Part shown: in pieces, positions 52,955 through 61,130 of the stretch
Numbering within the stretch: position 1 is the first letter of the stretch
Layout of the letters: every line of letters starts with the position of its first letter
Source: JAAXQD01 sp963790095
GTDB taxonomy: Bacteria > Desulfobacterota > Desulfobacteria > Desulfobacterales > UBA11574
Direction: 5' to 3'
Length of the DNA stretch: 64,000 nucleotides
NCBI GenBank assembly: GCA_963790095.1
Contig: CAWBNO010000002.1
Coordinates: forward strand, 1 to 64,000
Program-made: the position numbers and the translations under genes
The notes under the pieces: generated by a model
What the model saw: only the letters and a program-made list of their open reading frames with translations
What the model was told of the DNA's origin: nothing
Database searches by the model: none

Positions 52955-53174
52955 TCATAATGATTTTTTAGGCCAAATTAATTTACAGAGTGCACCAACG
53001 ATAAGAATCGAAAATAAACATAAAATCCCATAATCTAACAAAGTAGGGAAGACATCAGTACCTTTTGATAGTATTTCACGCATTGACCATAAAGCAATTA
53101 AATAACCCAAAACGTTAATCGGAATCTTCTTTGCCTCAACTGTAAACAAAAACATATAGTGCCAGAATTGATAT
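52955..53174 (-). pseudogene. Membrane protein gene cut by the IS3 element
   Basis: A C-terminal fragment of about 70 residues has two membrane helices (VLGYLIALWSMREIL and LLDYGILCLFSILIVGALCK) and ends in LIWPKKSL. Its reading frame begins only inside the IS end, so the natural N-terminus is missing or was displaced. I do not recognise the family, and no matching upstream part was found on the other side of the IS. Confidence 0.45.
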
Positions 53175-53196
53175 TGCCCCAAAAAAGTAGACACGG

Positions 53197-54021
53197 TCAA
53201 GCGCAAAGTTTCACCTTCTGTTTTTCATATTCAGCCGGGCAAAGATACTCCAGTGTTGAGTGCCTTCTCTGCCGATTGTAGAACACCTCGATATATTCAA
53301 AAATGGAACGTAAGGTATCCTGATGACCTTCATAGCGTTCATGATAAACCAGCTCGGTTTTCATAATACCGAAAAACGACTCGGCTACGGCATTATCCCA
53401 GCAGTCCCCTTTGCGGGACATGCTCTGGATGAATTCATATTTACCGAGCTCTTTGCGAAAATCGTTGCATGCATACTGAACGCCACGATCCGAGTGAAAA
53501 ACAAGTCCCTTGCCCGGACGACGTCTTCTGATCGCCCGTTTCAACGCCGTGACCACCATCTCATGACTCAACGAACTGCTCAGCGCCCAGCCGACCACCA
53601 GACGGGAGAAAAGATCGATAATCACCGTCAAGTACAGCCAACCCGTGCGGGTAGACAGATAAGTTATATCCGACACCCACACCCTGTCAGGAGCCTCTGC
53701 GGTGAAATTCCGCTCCAGCAGATTCGGCGATACGGCAAAATGATGCTTGCTATCGGTCGTCACCCGGTATTTCCGGCGGATCTTGGAACGAAGGCCCGTA
53801 TGACGCATCCGCTTGGCCACACGGTTTTTACCGACCCTGCGGCCCCGATCTTGAAGCTCCTGGGTGATCTTGGGGCTGCCATAGCGCCCCTTGCTGCCAT
53901 CATAGATTTCGCGAATCTCAGCATCCAATCTCTGATTATCAATCGCCCGCTGGCTTGGCTTACGTTTCAGCCATCGGTAATATCCACTGCGAGACACCTC
54001 AAGAACTCGGCACATCTCCAA
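53197..54021 (-). CDS. IS3-family transposase OrfB (DDE integrase core)
   Basis: The 274-residue protein has an HTH_21-like N-terminus (CRVLEVSRSGYYRWLKRKPS) and an rve integrase core. The catalytic residues are in WVSDITYL (Asp), FHSDRGVQY (Asp) and NAVAESFFGIMKTEL (Glu). In IS3 elements OrfB is produced as an OrfAB fusion by -1 frameshifting, and the A7 run at about 54094-54100 (reverse strand) fits. The ATG used here is only the first in frame; translation probably begins in orfA. Confidence 0.9.
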   Translation of the reverse strand: MEMCRVLEVSRSGYYRWLKRKPSQRAIDNQRLDAEIREIYDGSKGRYGSPKITQELQDRGRRVGKNRVAKRMRHTGLRSKIRRKYRVTTDSKHHFAVSPNLLERNFTAEAPDRVWVSDITYLSTRTGWLYLTVIIDLFSRLVVGWALSSSLSHEMVVTALKRAIRRRRPGKGLVFHSDRGVQYACNDFRKELGKYEFIQSMSRKGDCWDNAVAESFFGIMKTELVYHERYEGHQDTLRSIFEYIEVFYNRQRRHSTLEYLCPAEYEKQKVKLCA

Positions 54022-54047
54022 AACACTCCAATCCGTGTGGTGCTCGC

Positions 54048-54353
54048 TTATGAACCCGAATATCGATGCGGGTCCGTCGAGAAGATGGCCACTGCTTTTT
54101 TTAAGATGTCACGCTCCCGGCGAAGTCGTTCATTATCCTGTTTTAACTTACGGACAATTTCGTCATCAGGTTTTAGATGGCCCTTTCCTGGAAATGCTTG
54201 TTCACCATCATGTTTGAACTGGCGTTTCCATCGACTGATAACCCCCTGTCCTATGCCAAGATCTCGCTCTATCTTTGTGGCCGAGTTCCCTGGCTCCATG
54301 GCAAGGCGTATGGCTTCTAATTTAAACTCTTTATCGTATTTTTTATTACCCAT
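54048..54353 (-). CDS. IS3-family transposase OrfA
   Basis: The 101-residue protein has an HTH DNA-binding part (KEFKLEAIRLAMEPGNSATK, then IERDLGIGQGVISRWKRQF) and a leucine-zipper-like C-terminus (VRKLKQDNERLRRERDILKK). It binds the IS ends and is fused by frameshift to OrfB to form the transposase. A Shine-Dalgarno AGGAGG lies just upstream of ATG 54353. Confidence 0.9.
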   Translation of the reverse strand: MGNKKYDKEFKLEAIRLAMEPGNSATKIERDLGIGQGVISRWKRQFKHDGEQAFPGKGHLKPDDEIVRKLKQDNERLRRERDILKKAVAIFSTDPHRYSGS

Positions 54354-54464
54354 TGTGTCACACCTCCTGCTCGCTTATATAATTTTGCTATTCGGTGTGT
54401 CCACTACTTTGGGGTAGGTTCACTCAGTTTGACCCTTTTTTGTGCTCATGACAAGATATCTGTA

Positions 54465-55299
54465 TTGCGACACGAAGTCGCGTAATTATAGACTGTTCAA
54501 GAAAGTTTTCATTCCTTGTTTGAACCCAGCGTCCCGTCGCTGCGATCCTATGGAAGCATGTGCTCAAGGTGTATCCTTGATGGGTATGAAGCCTTCCTGA
54601 CAATGCGCCGAAGCATCGTTTGATGCGGCGAGGAAACCGTGAGGTGAACCGCTCCGGGAAGCCCCATCGGGTAAGGAGTTAGGATAGAATACTATGGTCA
54701 ACGTAAGTGAACACTTGTAACTGTCGTGAATCTTAACAAGCCAAAGGAGCTGTGAGGCTTGGACCAAAAGGTAAGCGGGTGGTCGGAGGGGTTGCAGAAC
54801 GTCCGACACGGGCAATATTCCCACCGGCAGATAGAGTGGGCCTAGGTATTCGTTGTCAAATACGCGGAACGTGGTAACCTCATGCCTTCGCCTCATTTTT
54901 GAGGCAGGCTAACCGTAAGGCATGCTATGGGAGGTATGGGGAGAGATGATGGAAGAAGCGAAGGCCATCCTGTAATGGGGTGGATAATGGTCGAAAGCCA
55001 AGCTCTACCATCCGGCCCGTAAGGGTGCAGACGTTCATCGGGTGCTTCGTTGCGAGAAAACTGATAGAACCGATTTCAGGAGGGAAAGCAAATGAGGCCA
55101 CATTATGTGAGCCATGCGCCCTCCACTGAAATGGGTTTTGGCTATCAGTATTTATCGCAAAGGTGATTGACATTTTCAATCACCGGGTCACCTTAAATCA
55201 AAAGCTGGCCTTTGAAGGGCTTGAGCCGAGTGATGGGAAACTATCATGCTCGGTTCTTAGGGGGCTTGGGGTCAGTAATGGCCCCTGGCTACCCGGTAT
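54465..55299 (+). mobile_element. Group II intron without a reverse-transcriptase ORF
   Basis: The key evidence is a perfect 34 nt domain V at 55223-55256. It reads GAGCCGAGTGATGGGAAACT then ATCATGCTCGGTTC, with the AGC triad and a GAAA tetraloop. A domain VI hairpin follows (GGGGTC/GGCCCC with a bulged A in GGCTACCC), giving a 3' end near AT 55299. Upstream, 600 nt resemble domain I of bacterial introns (GAACCGCTCCGGGAAGCC; GGTAACCTCATGCC). The expected GUGYG 5' end is not seen; TTGCG at 54465 is my best guess. Domain IV keeps only a 24-codon frame (55092-55166) behind AGGAGGG, so the intron cannot encode its own maturase. Confidence 0.75.
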
Positions 55300-55684
55300 C
55301 AACCACATCACTTATTTCCACCGATTCATCCCACCAATCATTACCACAAGAGTGGCACGTGAGCTATTTGAATTGTTCCAACGTACTATGTAAATAATGT
55401 AATAATTGTTATGTAATTTACCCCACAATTACCCAGTTTTTTCTAAGATTTTCCTATACTCCATAACCTTAAAATTGATGCCAACACTTAACACATAAGG
55501 GGTTCTAATATAACCAGTTGGTTTTGCATGATATTTGCATGTACTGCAGAAAATTCCTTCTGGACGGATCTGAACTGGCAGACCCGTTGTAAGGATGGTT
55601 CTGAAAATGGATAGAGAGTTTCGATTGTTGGATGAGTTGGTCTGGTCTATTTACGCTCACTATCTGGGAAAGGAGGAAGATAAG
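55300..55684. other. Stretch without a supported gene
   Basis: This AT-rich sequence follows the intron. The 3' flank to 55393 keeps an open frame (ITYFHRFIPPIITTRVAREL) that might be the end of a gene interrupted by the intron, but no matching 5' part was found. Beyond that nothing is recognisable up to the signal-peptide start at 55685. Confidence 0.4.
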
Positions 55685-56318
55685 ATGAAGAAAAGGTCTT
55701 TGATTTCGATTGTAATCGTCTGTGTATTTCTGTCGTCTGGGATTGCCATTTGCAGGTTTTGAATCTATGCCTTTTATAGCGGCAACTGGGTGTTGTTGAG
55801 AACATCCTAAATTCAGCCAAGTAGCTCGTGTAGTAAAAACCATGGGAGGTTCCACGCTGATCCTTGTACTACCACCTGCCACCCTTGTGTCCCAGCGCCC
55901 GGCGACTTGGAATGGAGCACTTAACAGGCTTCGAAGCCATCCAAATAGTCAACTTGGTTCGGTGGGTGATATGATTTTTTCTATCATAAATGAAGTAATG
56001 GGTTTTGAGCAACGCCATTCATCCCTGCATTTGAAGCTCGTAAGAGATGCCGCACGGGTATAGCGATGATAACATAAAGGAATTCCTTAGCGATCTCGCC
56101 CGATGACATAATGCCTGAGTTCGTTACAGCCCTTGAAGGTGTTACCAAGGTTCTGCACAGGATATTGTCCGAACTCGCTGATGGGTATATTAATTTTGAG
56201 TGCTTGGGCACTTCTGCTCTATGCGATTTTTTAGACAAAGGTAGGACTGTGAGAACCAAGCTGGTATCTGCATGGATTGGTATTTCATATTGGTGGTGAT
56301 GGTATCCACCGGCTACTT
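55685..56318 (+). pseudogene. Decayed gene for an exported protein
   Basis: ATG 55685, preceded by AAAGGAGG, starts a signal peptide (MKKRSLISIVIVCVFLSSGI) that stops after 25 codons. The downstream sequence carries open pieces in shifting frames: ARVVKTMGGSTLILVLPPAT to about 56061, then EFLSDLAR, then MPEFVTALEGVTKVLHRILS ending at 56299. The pieces look like parts of one protein of about 190 residues broken by three or more frameshifts or stops. Family not recognised. Decay is the simplest reading; sequencing error at several sites is less likely but possible. Confidence 0.45.
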
Positions 56319-56555
56319 CATTTGTAATGGTACAGCTACAACTTGTAGTGATTTATTTGATCCAGAAGATGTAATGCTCAGATTGGGTGTAACTCGAAGA
56401 GTAGCTTTTAGAATACAGGCAGGGTCAGCAAAGAGCTTTTTAAGTAAAAAAATATCTTAAATTATGCATGTTTACTCCACCAGTACCTCATTTGAACTGT
56501 TGGAATGTTTATACACATTGAAATTTACACCTTAACGCATGAAAGGAGAAACAAC

Positions 56556-57028
56556 ATGAAAAGAACACTTGCACTTTTTACTGTACTGCTTGCCTTTGCG
56601 ATTTTTGCTATGCCAACCTATGCTGGAAAGCCAATGGACCACCTGATCCGTATGTTATGCCTGTAAAAGTTGTTAATGACCCTTTCTGTATAGATATACT
56701 TTTTGGGCAATATCAATTCAATTTCCATCACACGGGCTTTTTTGAGTATCACTCAAACACAATAGGTCTTCCTGATGAATACAGAGTGGTTATCGGACAG
56801 GTCTTATCCGAGATAATTGTCCCATCCAATACAACAAGTGTCGTAGCCAATATTAAGGTGGTAAGTACGACAAGTACAGGGTTCTTCATCCAAACTTTCC
56901 CCTTGCTTGTTACCGACCAAGGTACAGACCACGAAGGTCAACAAAATTATGATTATCTCTCAATTGATGAAGTTGAATATTTTGCCCATCGCGCAAGCAG
57001 AGAGCAAGGAAATCTCTATACAGCTTAA
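56556..57028 (+). pseudogene. Exported protein gene with one frameshift
   Basis: ATG 56556 has GAAAGGAG upstream and opens a clear signal peptide (MKRTLALFTVLLAFAIFAMP). The frame is lost near 56628-56635. The other frame then reads GPPDPYVMPVKVVNDPFCID and continues for about 125 residues to 57028. That part has beta-rich character (TSVVANIKVVSTTSTGFFIQ). Restoring one base would give a secreted protein of about 155 residues. I do not know the family. A strong terminator follows at 57188-57218, so the transcription unit is still intact. Confidence 0.55.
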
Positions 57029-57187
57029 GGTTTACTCGGCGAATGACGATATCGATATCCAAACGCGGGTAATATCCTACCTACTGTCCTTTGGATATAT
57101 ACGATCTAGGGTTCGTAATATTAATTAAGAATCTTGTATATTAAGGTTTAGAGAGTTAGAAAGTATACAAATTGTCAAAGAGCATAG

Positions 57188-57218
57188 CCCCTGTCAGTCA
57201 TTCTGGCAGGGGTTTTTT
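57188..57218 (+). terminator. Rho-independent terminator
   Basis: CCCCTGTCAG pairs with CTGGCAGGGG around TCATT, followed by six T and TATTT. Confidence 0.8.
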
Positions 57219-57677
57219 ATTTAAAATATACTCGGCAAGAGTCGCCCTCCGACCTTTGAATACTGCAATATCTCTGGAAGGCTGAGGTCGATCCAATTGT
57301 TTGTGATATCATATTCTCAGGATCGAACTGTCATTTTGTATATCAGTTCCTCAACTAATCACTAAAAACCAGAAAAATTTGTGTTTGAGAGTGTATGTAT
57401 TTAAAGTGGTCGGGCTGGTCAAAGACCTTCGCATCCCCCCCCCTGCGAACGCCCCACCACCCCTTTTGTCAACTCTTTTTATTGCATCAGATGTCTGTAA
57501 GTACCGGCATAATATGACATTAGTTTCACAATGAATTATCACATGTTTTTCACATACCTGTAATCTGAAAAATCACCTATTTAGACTAACCACCTGTAAT
57601 CTTGTAATTTATCTATTTTTTGAAGCGTTAGATTATATCATGCATGATTTTTGCGTCCTATTATCTGATTATCTGAT
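57219..57677. promoter_or_regulatory. AT-rich region upstream of the XRE gene with a palindromic site
   Basis: No gene is supported. The perfect palindrome ATCATGCATGAT (57637-57648) lies about 30 nt before the regulator gene, and a half site TGCATGAT recurs near its 5' end. Also present are a repeated CCTGTAATCT and a tandem ATTATCTGATTATCTGAT. The palindrome is a candidate operator for self-regulation. Confidence 0.4.
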
Positions 57678-58139
57678 TTGATCCAGAATCTGCATGATAT
57701 AACCACAATTGCCAAGGGACCGGAATTGAGTACAAACTATTTAAGAGAGATCAGAGAATCTCTTATGATCAGCAAGACCGAACTTGCAAGAAAGGCCAAC
57801 ATAGCACCGGCTACCATTACCCGTATTGAAGATTGCATGCCTTGTAGAATGGAAACACAAAGGAGGATTGTTCTGGCTTTAGGCTATAAAATATCAGATT
57901 CGGACAAAATATTTGCCAGTGATATGGAGTCATCTATCAAAGACAATGGGGGCAGACGTTTAGGTGTTGATAGACGTCAGTTTAAATACTCTAAATATAT
58001 TCCTGAGCAGAGCTCGATAAGGACAGAAGGAACGAACTTGATAGAAGAAAAAAGCCAAGAAGATCGGAATAATTATTTAGATATCTCGAACAGGCAGGGC
58101 CAGCAAATGGCTCTGCCTTTTTATTATCCACACTTTTGA
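57678..58139 (+). CDS. XRE-family helix-turn-helix regulator
   Basis: The 153-residue reading has an HTH_3 domain at about 18-75 (NYLREIRESLMISKTELARK then ANIAPATITRIED). An Arg-rich segment follows (GGRRLGVDRRQF) and a polar C-terminus. The true start may be TTG 57678 or TTG 57726, the latter behind AAGGGA. The last 15 codons run through a terminator-like hairpin (58092-58122), so the natural stop may have been lost by a frameshift. No toxin partner is seen. It probably regulates its own promoter or the neighbouring broken genes. Confidence 0.7.
   Translation: MIQNLHDITTIAKGPELSTNYLREIRESLMISKTELARKANIAPATITRIEDCMPCRMETQRRIVLALGYKISDSDKIFASDMESSIKDNGGRRLGVDRRQFKYSKYIPEQSSIRTEGTNLIEEKSQEDRNNYLDISNRQGQQMALPFYYPHF
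58092..58122 (+). terminator. Terminator hairpin overlapping the XRE 3' end
   Basis: AGGCAGGGC and GCTCTGCCT pair around CAGCAAATG, followed by a T-run. It resembles the repeated unit at 52489 and 52880. Confidence 0.6.
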
Positions 58140-58603
58140 TTTCTGCTATGTATCCAAGGTCTTAAAGTGGGTTCAGAACCTGTGATATCGTTTTTCAAGA
58201 GGGTAAATCTTTTTAGGGTTTGCCTTTTTTGCAATTTTGTAAGAAATACGATATATGTACTGGAAATTGAGATGCTTTGACCTTTGGTTTTGGCAAGTTA
58301 TGTAGTCAGTTTAATTATGTTGTGTGTTTAATTCCCCTGTAATTCCATTTCATTCCTAAAAAGTTTTTTTTAAAAAACTACTTCTAATTCTTTTTATTCC
58401 ATCTTTCTTCATACCCTCTGTTTGCATGGATTTCATAAAATATAATTTGTAGTTCCGATTTGATTCTACGCCATTTTCTTCGGCAATATAGATCTATCCA
58501 TATTCTTATTCACTCCATATCATTTTCCCAAAGTTTCAAAACATCTATATGATTCCTTTTATTTCTCAACTTATAGAATCTTCACATGCAATGGGTGGTG
58601 GTT
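58140..58603. other. AT-rich stretch, nothing recognised
   Basis: About 460 nt of low-GC sequence lie between the XRE gene and the Cys-rich gene. I see no ORF with a ribosome site, no clear promoter pair and no large repeat. Confidence 0.5.
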
Positions 58604-59053
58604 ATGGAACAGATCCTTTGTTGTCACTGCTACGATTTATTCACTCCGAGCCCAAGACACAAAAATCAATGTTACTGTATGAAGCCGGAATGCCGAAAGG
58701 CAAAAAAAGCGGCCTGGAAACGACATAAGATGGCTACCGACCCGGACTTTAAGCGGGATCAAAAACTAAGCAACAAAAAATGGGCTCAAAACAATCCAGA
58801 GTATTGGAAAGAATATCGCAGAAAAAATCCTAAAAAAGCCCAAAGAAATCGTATGCTTCAGGCCATACGAAACATACGCAGATCCAATAACCGAAAAAAG
58901 AATGCAAATACCGATGTTCCATTGATTGCAAAGGTAGACGCATCAATATCTAATAATTTTAAGGTGGTTGGGCAATTTTGGCTGGTACCGGTGATTGCAA
59001 AGGTAGACGCATTAAAAGTTAACATCTTCGAGATTTCAAGCCCTTATCACTGA
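58604..59053 (+). CDS. Small Cys-rich, basic protein (putative zinc-ribbon) of a recombinase module
   Basis: The 149-residue protein is read from ATG 58604. The N-terminus has CCHCYDLF and CYCMKPECRKAKK, two Cys pairs likely to bind zinc. A very basic middle follows (WKEYRRKNPKKAQRNRM), then a C-terminus containing twice the peptide IAKVDA, which is the translation of a DNA repeat. It is followed by a small winged-helix-like gene and a tyrosine recombinase gene in the same direction, so it is probably an accessory DNA-binding protein of that mobile module. Function inferred from context. Confidence 0.6.
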   Translation: MEQILCCHCYDLFTPSPRHKNQCYCMKPECRKAKKAAWKRHKMATDPDFKRDQKLSNKKWAQNNPEYWKEYRRKNPKKAQRNRMLQAIRNIRRSNNRKKNANTDVPLIAKVDASISNNFKVVGQFWLVPVIAKVDALKVNIFEISSPYH

Positions 59054-59072
59054 TTGCAAAGAGGGACTCGTT
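58923..59072. repeat. Three spaced direct repeats (iteron-like)
   Basis: TGATTGCAAAGGTAGACGCA occurs at 58923 and 58992, and a degenerate copy TGATTGCAAAGAGGGACTCG at 59051. The spacings are 69 and 59 nt. The first two lie inside the Cys-rich gene, the third just after its stop, upstream of the next gene. Confidence 0.7.
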
Positions 59073-59134
59073 AGGTGCTTGCTCAAAAACATGCTAATCG
59101 AATCATAACGATTAAAAAAAGGAAGGAATCTGTC

Positions 59135-59515
59135 ATGATAAAGAAAAAAATCCTCAATCCTGTCCGGGTGAGACAGATCAATGGCGGTTTCAGCTTTATT
59201 CCTCACCGGTTTCTCACAGATGGGTTCTTGGCCTCTTTGGATCAAAAAGAGCTCCTTTTGTACCTGTTTCTCATTTTGGCCTCAGATCGTTTTGGTCTTT
59301 CTTTTTACAGCTATGACGCTATCTGCACGCTTCTTGAGCTGAGCCCTGACGAATATATCGCATCCCGGAACAGCCTGATTAAAAAAGACCTAATCGCCTT
59401 TGACGGTACTCTTTTTCAGGTACTTTCTCTGCCGCAAAAACGACCGGATTGCCAGGAAAGACAGGTTCGATCTCCTGTTGATAAGCTTATCCAACAGACC
59501 GTTAAGAGTTTCTAA
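59135..59515 (+). CDS. Small winged-helix-like protein of the recombinase module
   Basis: The 126-residue protein starts at ATG 59135 after GGAAGGAA. It contains a helical segment DGFLASLDQKELLLYLFLIL and FYSYDAICTLLELSPDEYIA, then SRNSLIKKDLIAFDGTLFQV. This is the pattern of a winged helix-turn-helix (replication-initiator or MarR-like). The stop lies one nt before the recombinase start, so the two are translationally coupled. It probably binds DNA at the element ends or the repeats at 58923-59072. Confidence 0.6.
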   Translation: MIKKKILNPVRVRQINGGFSFIPHRFLTDGFLASLDQKELLLYLFLILASDRFGLSFYSYDAICTLLELSPDEYIASRNSLIKKDLIAFDGTLFQVLSLPQKRPDCQERQVRSPVDKLIQQTVKSF

Positions 59516-59516
59516 C

Positions 59517-60313
59517 ATGATCGATGATAAAACCATATCCACCATTGAATGGTCTGACGAATCGCTCGAGGAGATCGAATCGGTTACACAAGTCCTGGAT
59601 CAGGCGATTGAGAATTATCTTCAATGGATGACAGAAAACAAATATGCAAAAAGCACCCGGAAAGAATATGCACGGGTGTTGAGCAAGTTTAAGTTGTTCA
59701 TCAAAAAACGAAGATGTTTGTGGGATGAAATTTTTACTCAAGAGATCTTACGGCAATTTAAAACGTCAGAAAATTCGCACCCCATACATGCCGTAAGCGG
59801 GCTGTCGCGGTATCTTTTTGAACAGGGGAAAATTGCCCGGCATTTGGGAACAAAAGATCAATCCGTCAATTTACCGCAGATTTATGAGGACTATCTTATC
59901 TATCATCAAAAAACCCGTCAGGCTTGCGACAGAAAGCTAAAGCATATCAAAGTGGTTCTTATTGCCTTTCATAAGTTTCTTGAAAAACATGGCATCAGGC
60001 TTCGCACCCTGACCATCGAAAAGATCGATGCATTCCTGTCCGAGTATTTTGCGGATTATAAAGAAAACACTTGCCGGGCGTACCGGAGTCATCTTCGGGG
60101 ATTTTTGAGATATTTGTTTCATGAGCGCAAACTGTTATTAACCGACCTGGCCCCACTTATCGTCGGTGCGCCCCAGTTCTCCAAAGCCAAGCCCCCTAAT
60201 TTTTTGCGACCTCATGAGTTGAAAAGACTGTTTGCCGACCTGAAACTCTCTTCGGCAGGCGACCTCAGAGCCTATGCCATGGTTCATCTGGCATACACCC
60301 TGGGACTGCGCCC
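59517..60313 (+). pseudogene. Tyrosine recombinase/integrase, truncated at the 3' side
   Basis: The coding sequence from ATG 59517 shows a SAM-like core-binding domain (AIENYLQWMTENKYAKSTRK) and a second one (DYLIYHQKTRQACDRKLKHI). The start of the catalytic domain follows (FLRPHELKRLFADLKL, then AYAMVHLAYTLGLRP). The first catalytic Arg (GLRP) is the last recognisable residue. The H-x-x-R and Tyr motifs are missing because unrelated sequence begins at about 60313. The reading goes on to 60437 with a meaningless tail. So the enzyme must be inactive as given. Confidence 0.75.
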
Positions 60314-60503
60314 CTGTGTCGGACGCCGAGTAAATTCGTTGCTCGGCTGGATCCTTACGAATCGCGGCTTGGAGCGGCGACGTGACGCCGACGGTGAATC
60401 GACCGTCCTCGGCCGACGACCATCCGAACAGCCTTGAATAAAAGTGCGCAGCTCTACGTCGTCGGGACCAGCGATGTCGAAGAAAATGATGGGTGTTGGC
60501 ATG
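60314..60503 (-). pseudogene. VOC (glyoxalase-fold) protein fragment
   Basis: From ATG 60503 the reading begins MPTPIIFFDIAGPDDVELRT, a VOC-family start. A missing T in a T-run (about 60439-60442) shifts the frame. The other frame continues YSRLFGWSSAEDGRFTVGVT, then SPLQAAIRKDPAEQRIY, before the sequence meets the recombinase junction. It is therefore a 5' gene fragment of about 62 codons with one frameshift. Codon use is GC-rich, unlike the recombinase side. Confidence 0.6.
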
Positions 60504-60541
60504 AAAATTCATCTTTCAATGCACCAGTATCGGACCGCAGT

Positions 60542-61000
60542 TTACGTAATCGGAATTCGTTCCAATTGCTTTCGACCCAGCATCCGCAGATTGATACCAA
60601 ATTCTGATTTCAGACAATCTTCCGTTGAAGTGTAGTGGGTCGTGCAACCGCATCTCGGGCAATGGTGCATCTCGTAGTCCCCGTCGCCCCAACGATACGT
60701 TGCAGTCGGGCTGGTTGTCGTGTTCACCCGCACTTTGCCTGGCTCGAAGTCTGCCCACAATGCGCCCAAGCGGTTGCAGATGGGACAGTCACAATCTCGG
60801 ACCGAAGACGGTAGTTGTTCGAATGTGAGCCTGACATTTCCACAATGACAACTGACCGTAATCTCATTCGGTCCAGGTAAAGGCAGTTCCGCCCCAGACC
60901 TGAACATTGCAATTCCCAAGTGCTGCTTGTACCAGGCCTGCAGTGCCGGAGCGTCTTTCGCTTTGAAAAAGATACCGCCAATGCCAGTGACTCGTTTCAT
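60542..61000 (-). CDS. GFA-family (CENP-V/formaldehyde-activating-like) protein with a VOC-type N-terminal piece
   Basis: The 152-residue reading from ATG 61000 has GGAGG upstream. Residues 1-30 (ITGIGGIFFKAKDAPALQAW-like with YKQHLG) are a VOC N-terminus. From about residue 45 the protein is a GFA domain with zinc ligands CHCGNV, CDCPICNR and CPRCGCTTHY. The combination looks like a fusion of two gene fragments, not a normal domain pair. The GFA half appears intact and could fold. GFA proteins bind zinc; only some act on glutathione adducts. Confidence 0.7.
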   Translation of the reverse strand: MKRVTGIGGIFFKAKDAPALQAWYKQHLGIAMFRSGAELPLPGPNEITVSCHCGNVRLTFEQLPSSVRDCDCPICNRLGALWADFEPGKVRVNTTTSPTATYRWGDGDYEMHHCPRCGCTTHYTSTEDCLKSEFGINLRMLGRKQLERIPIT

Positions 61001-61130
61001 GGGACCTCCGATGAGTGGTGGTGAGACGGCCTTCAGCGATGAAAGCCGATATCCGTTTTATTTGCCGCCCTGTTAACCCAGTAAATGTTATTTCGCGATT
61101 GCCTGTTTCCCAGTGTGCATTCGCCGGGCG

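Larger units (their letters stand above)
53175..54416 (-). mobile_element. IS3-family insertion sequence, complete
   Basis: The element is about 1242 bp. Its ends are imperfect inverted repeats: TGCCCCAAAAAAGTAGACAC at the left, and TACCCCAAAGTAGTGGACAC read inward from the right. It encodes two overlapping frames, orfA and orfB, with an A7 slippery run between them. No clear target-site duplication is visible, so exact ends could be off by a few bases. Both frames look intact, so it may be active. Confidence 0.85.

Noticed and set aside
54564..55179. Short minus-strand frames of 84-110 codons between the IS and 55.2 kb
   Set aside because: They are antisense to the group II intron and have no ribosome sites; the RNA structure explains the sequence.
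52270..60313. CRISPR array, phage or toxin-antitoxin system in the accessory region
   Set aside because: No regularly spaced repeats with unique spacers, no phage structural genes, and no toxin-like gene beside the XRE regulator. The three repeats at 58923-59072 are too few and unevenly spaced for CRISPR.
52192..60440. Integrative element using tRNA-Arg as attachment site
   Set aside because: The layout fits, but I could not find a second copy of the tRNA 3' end on the right, and the only recombinase is truncated and lies 7 kb away.
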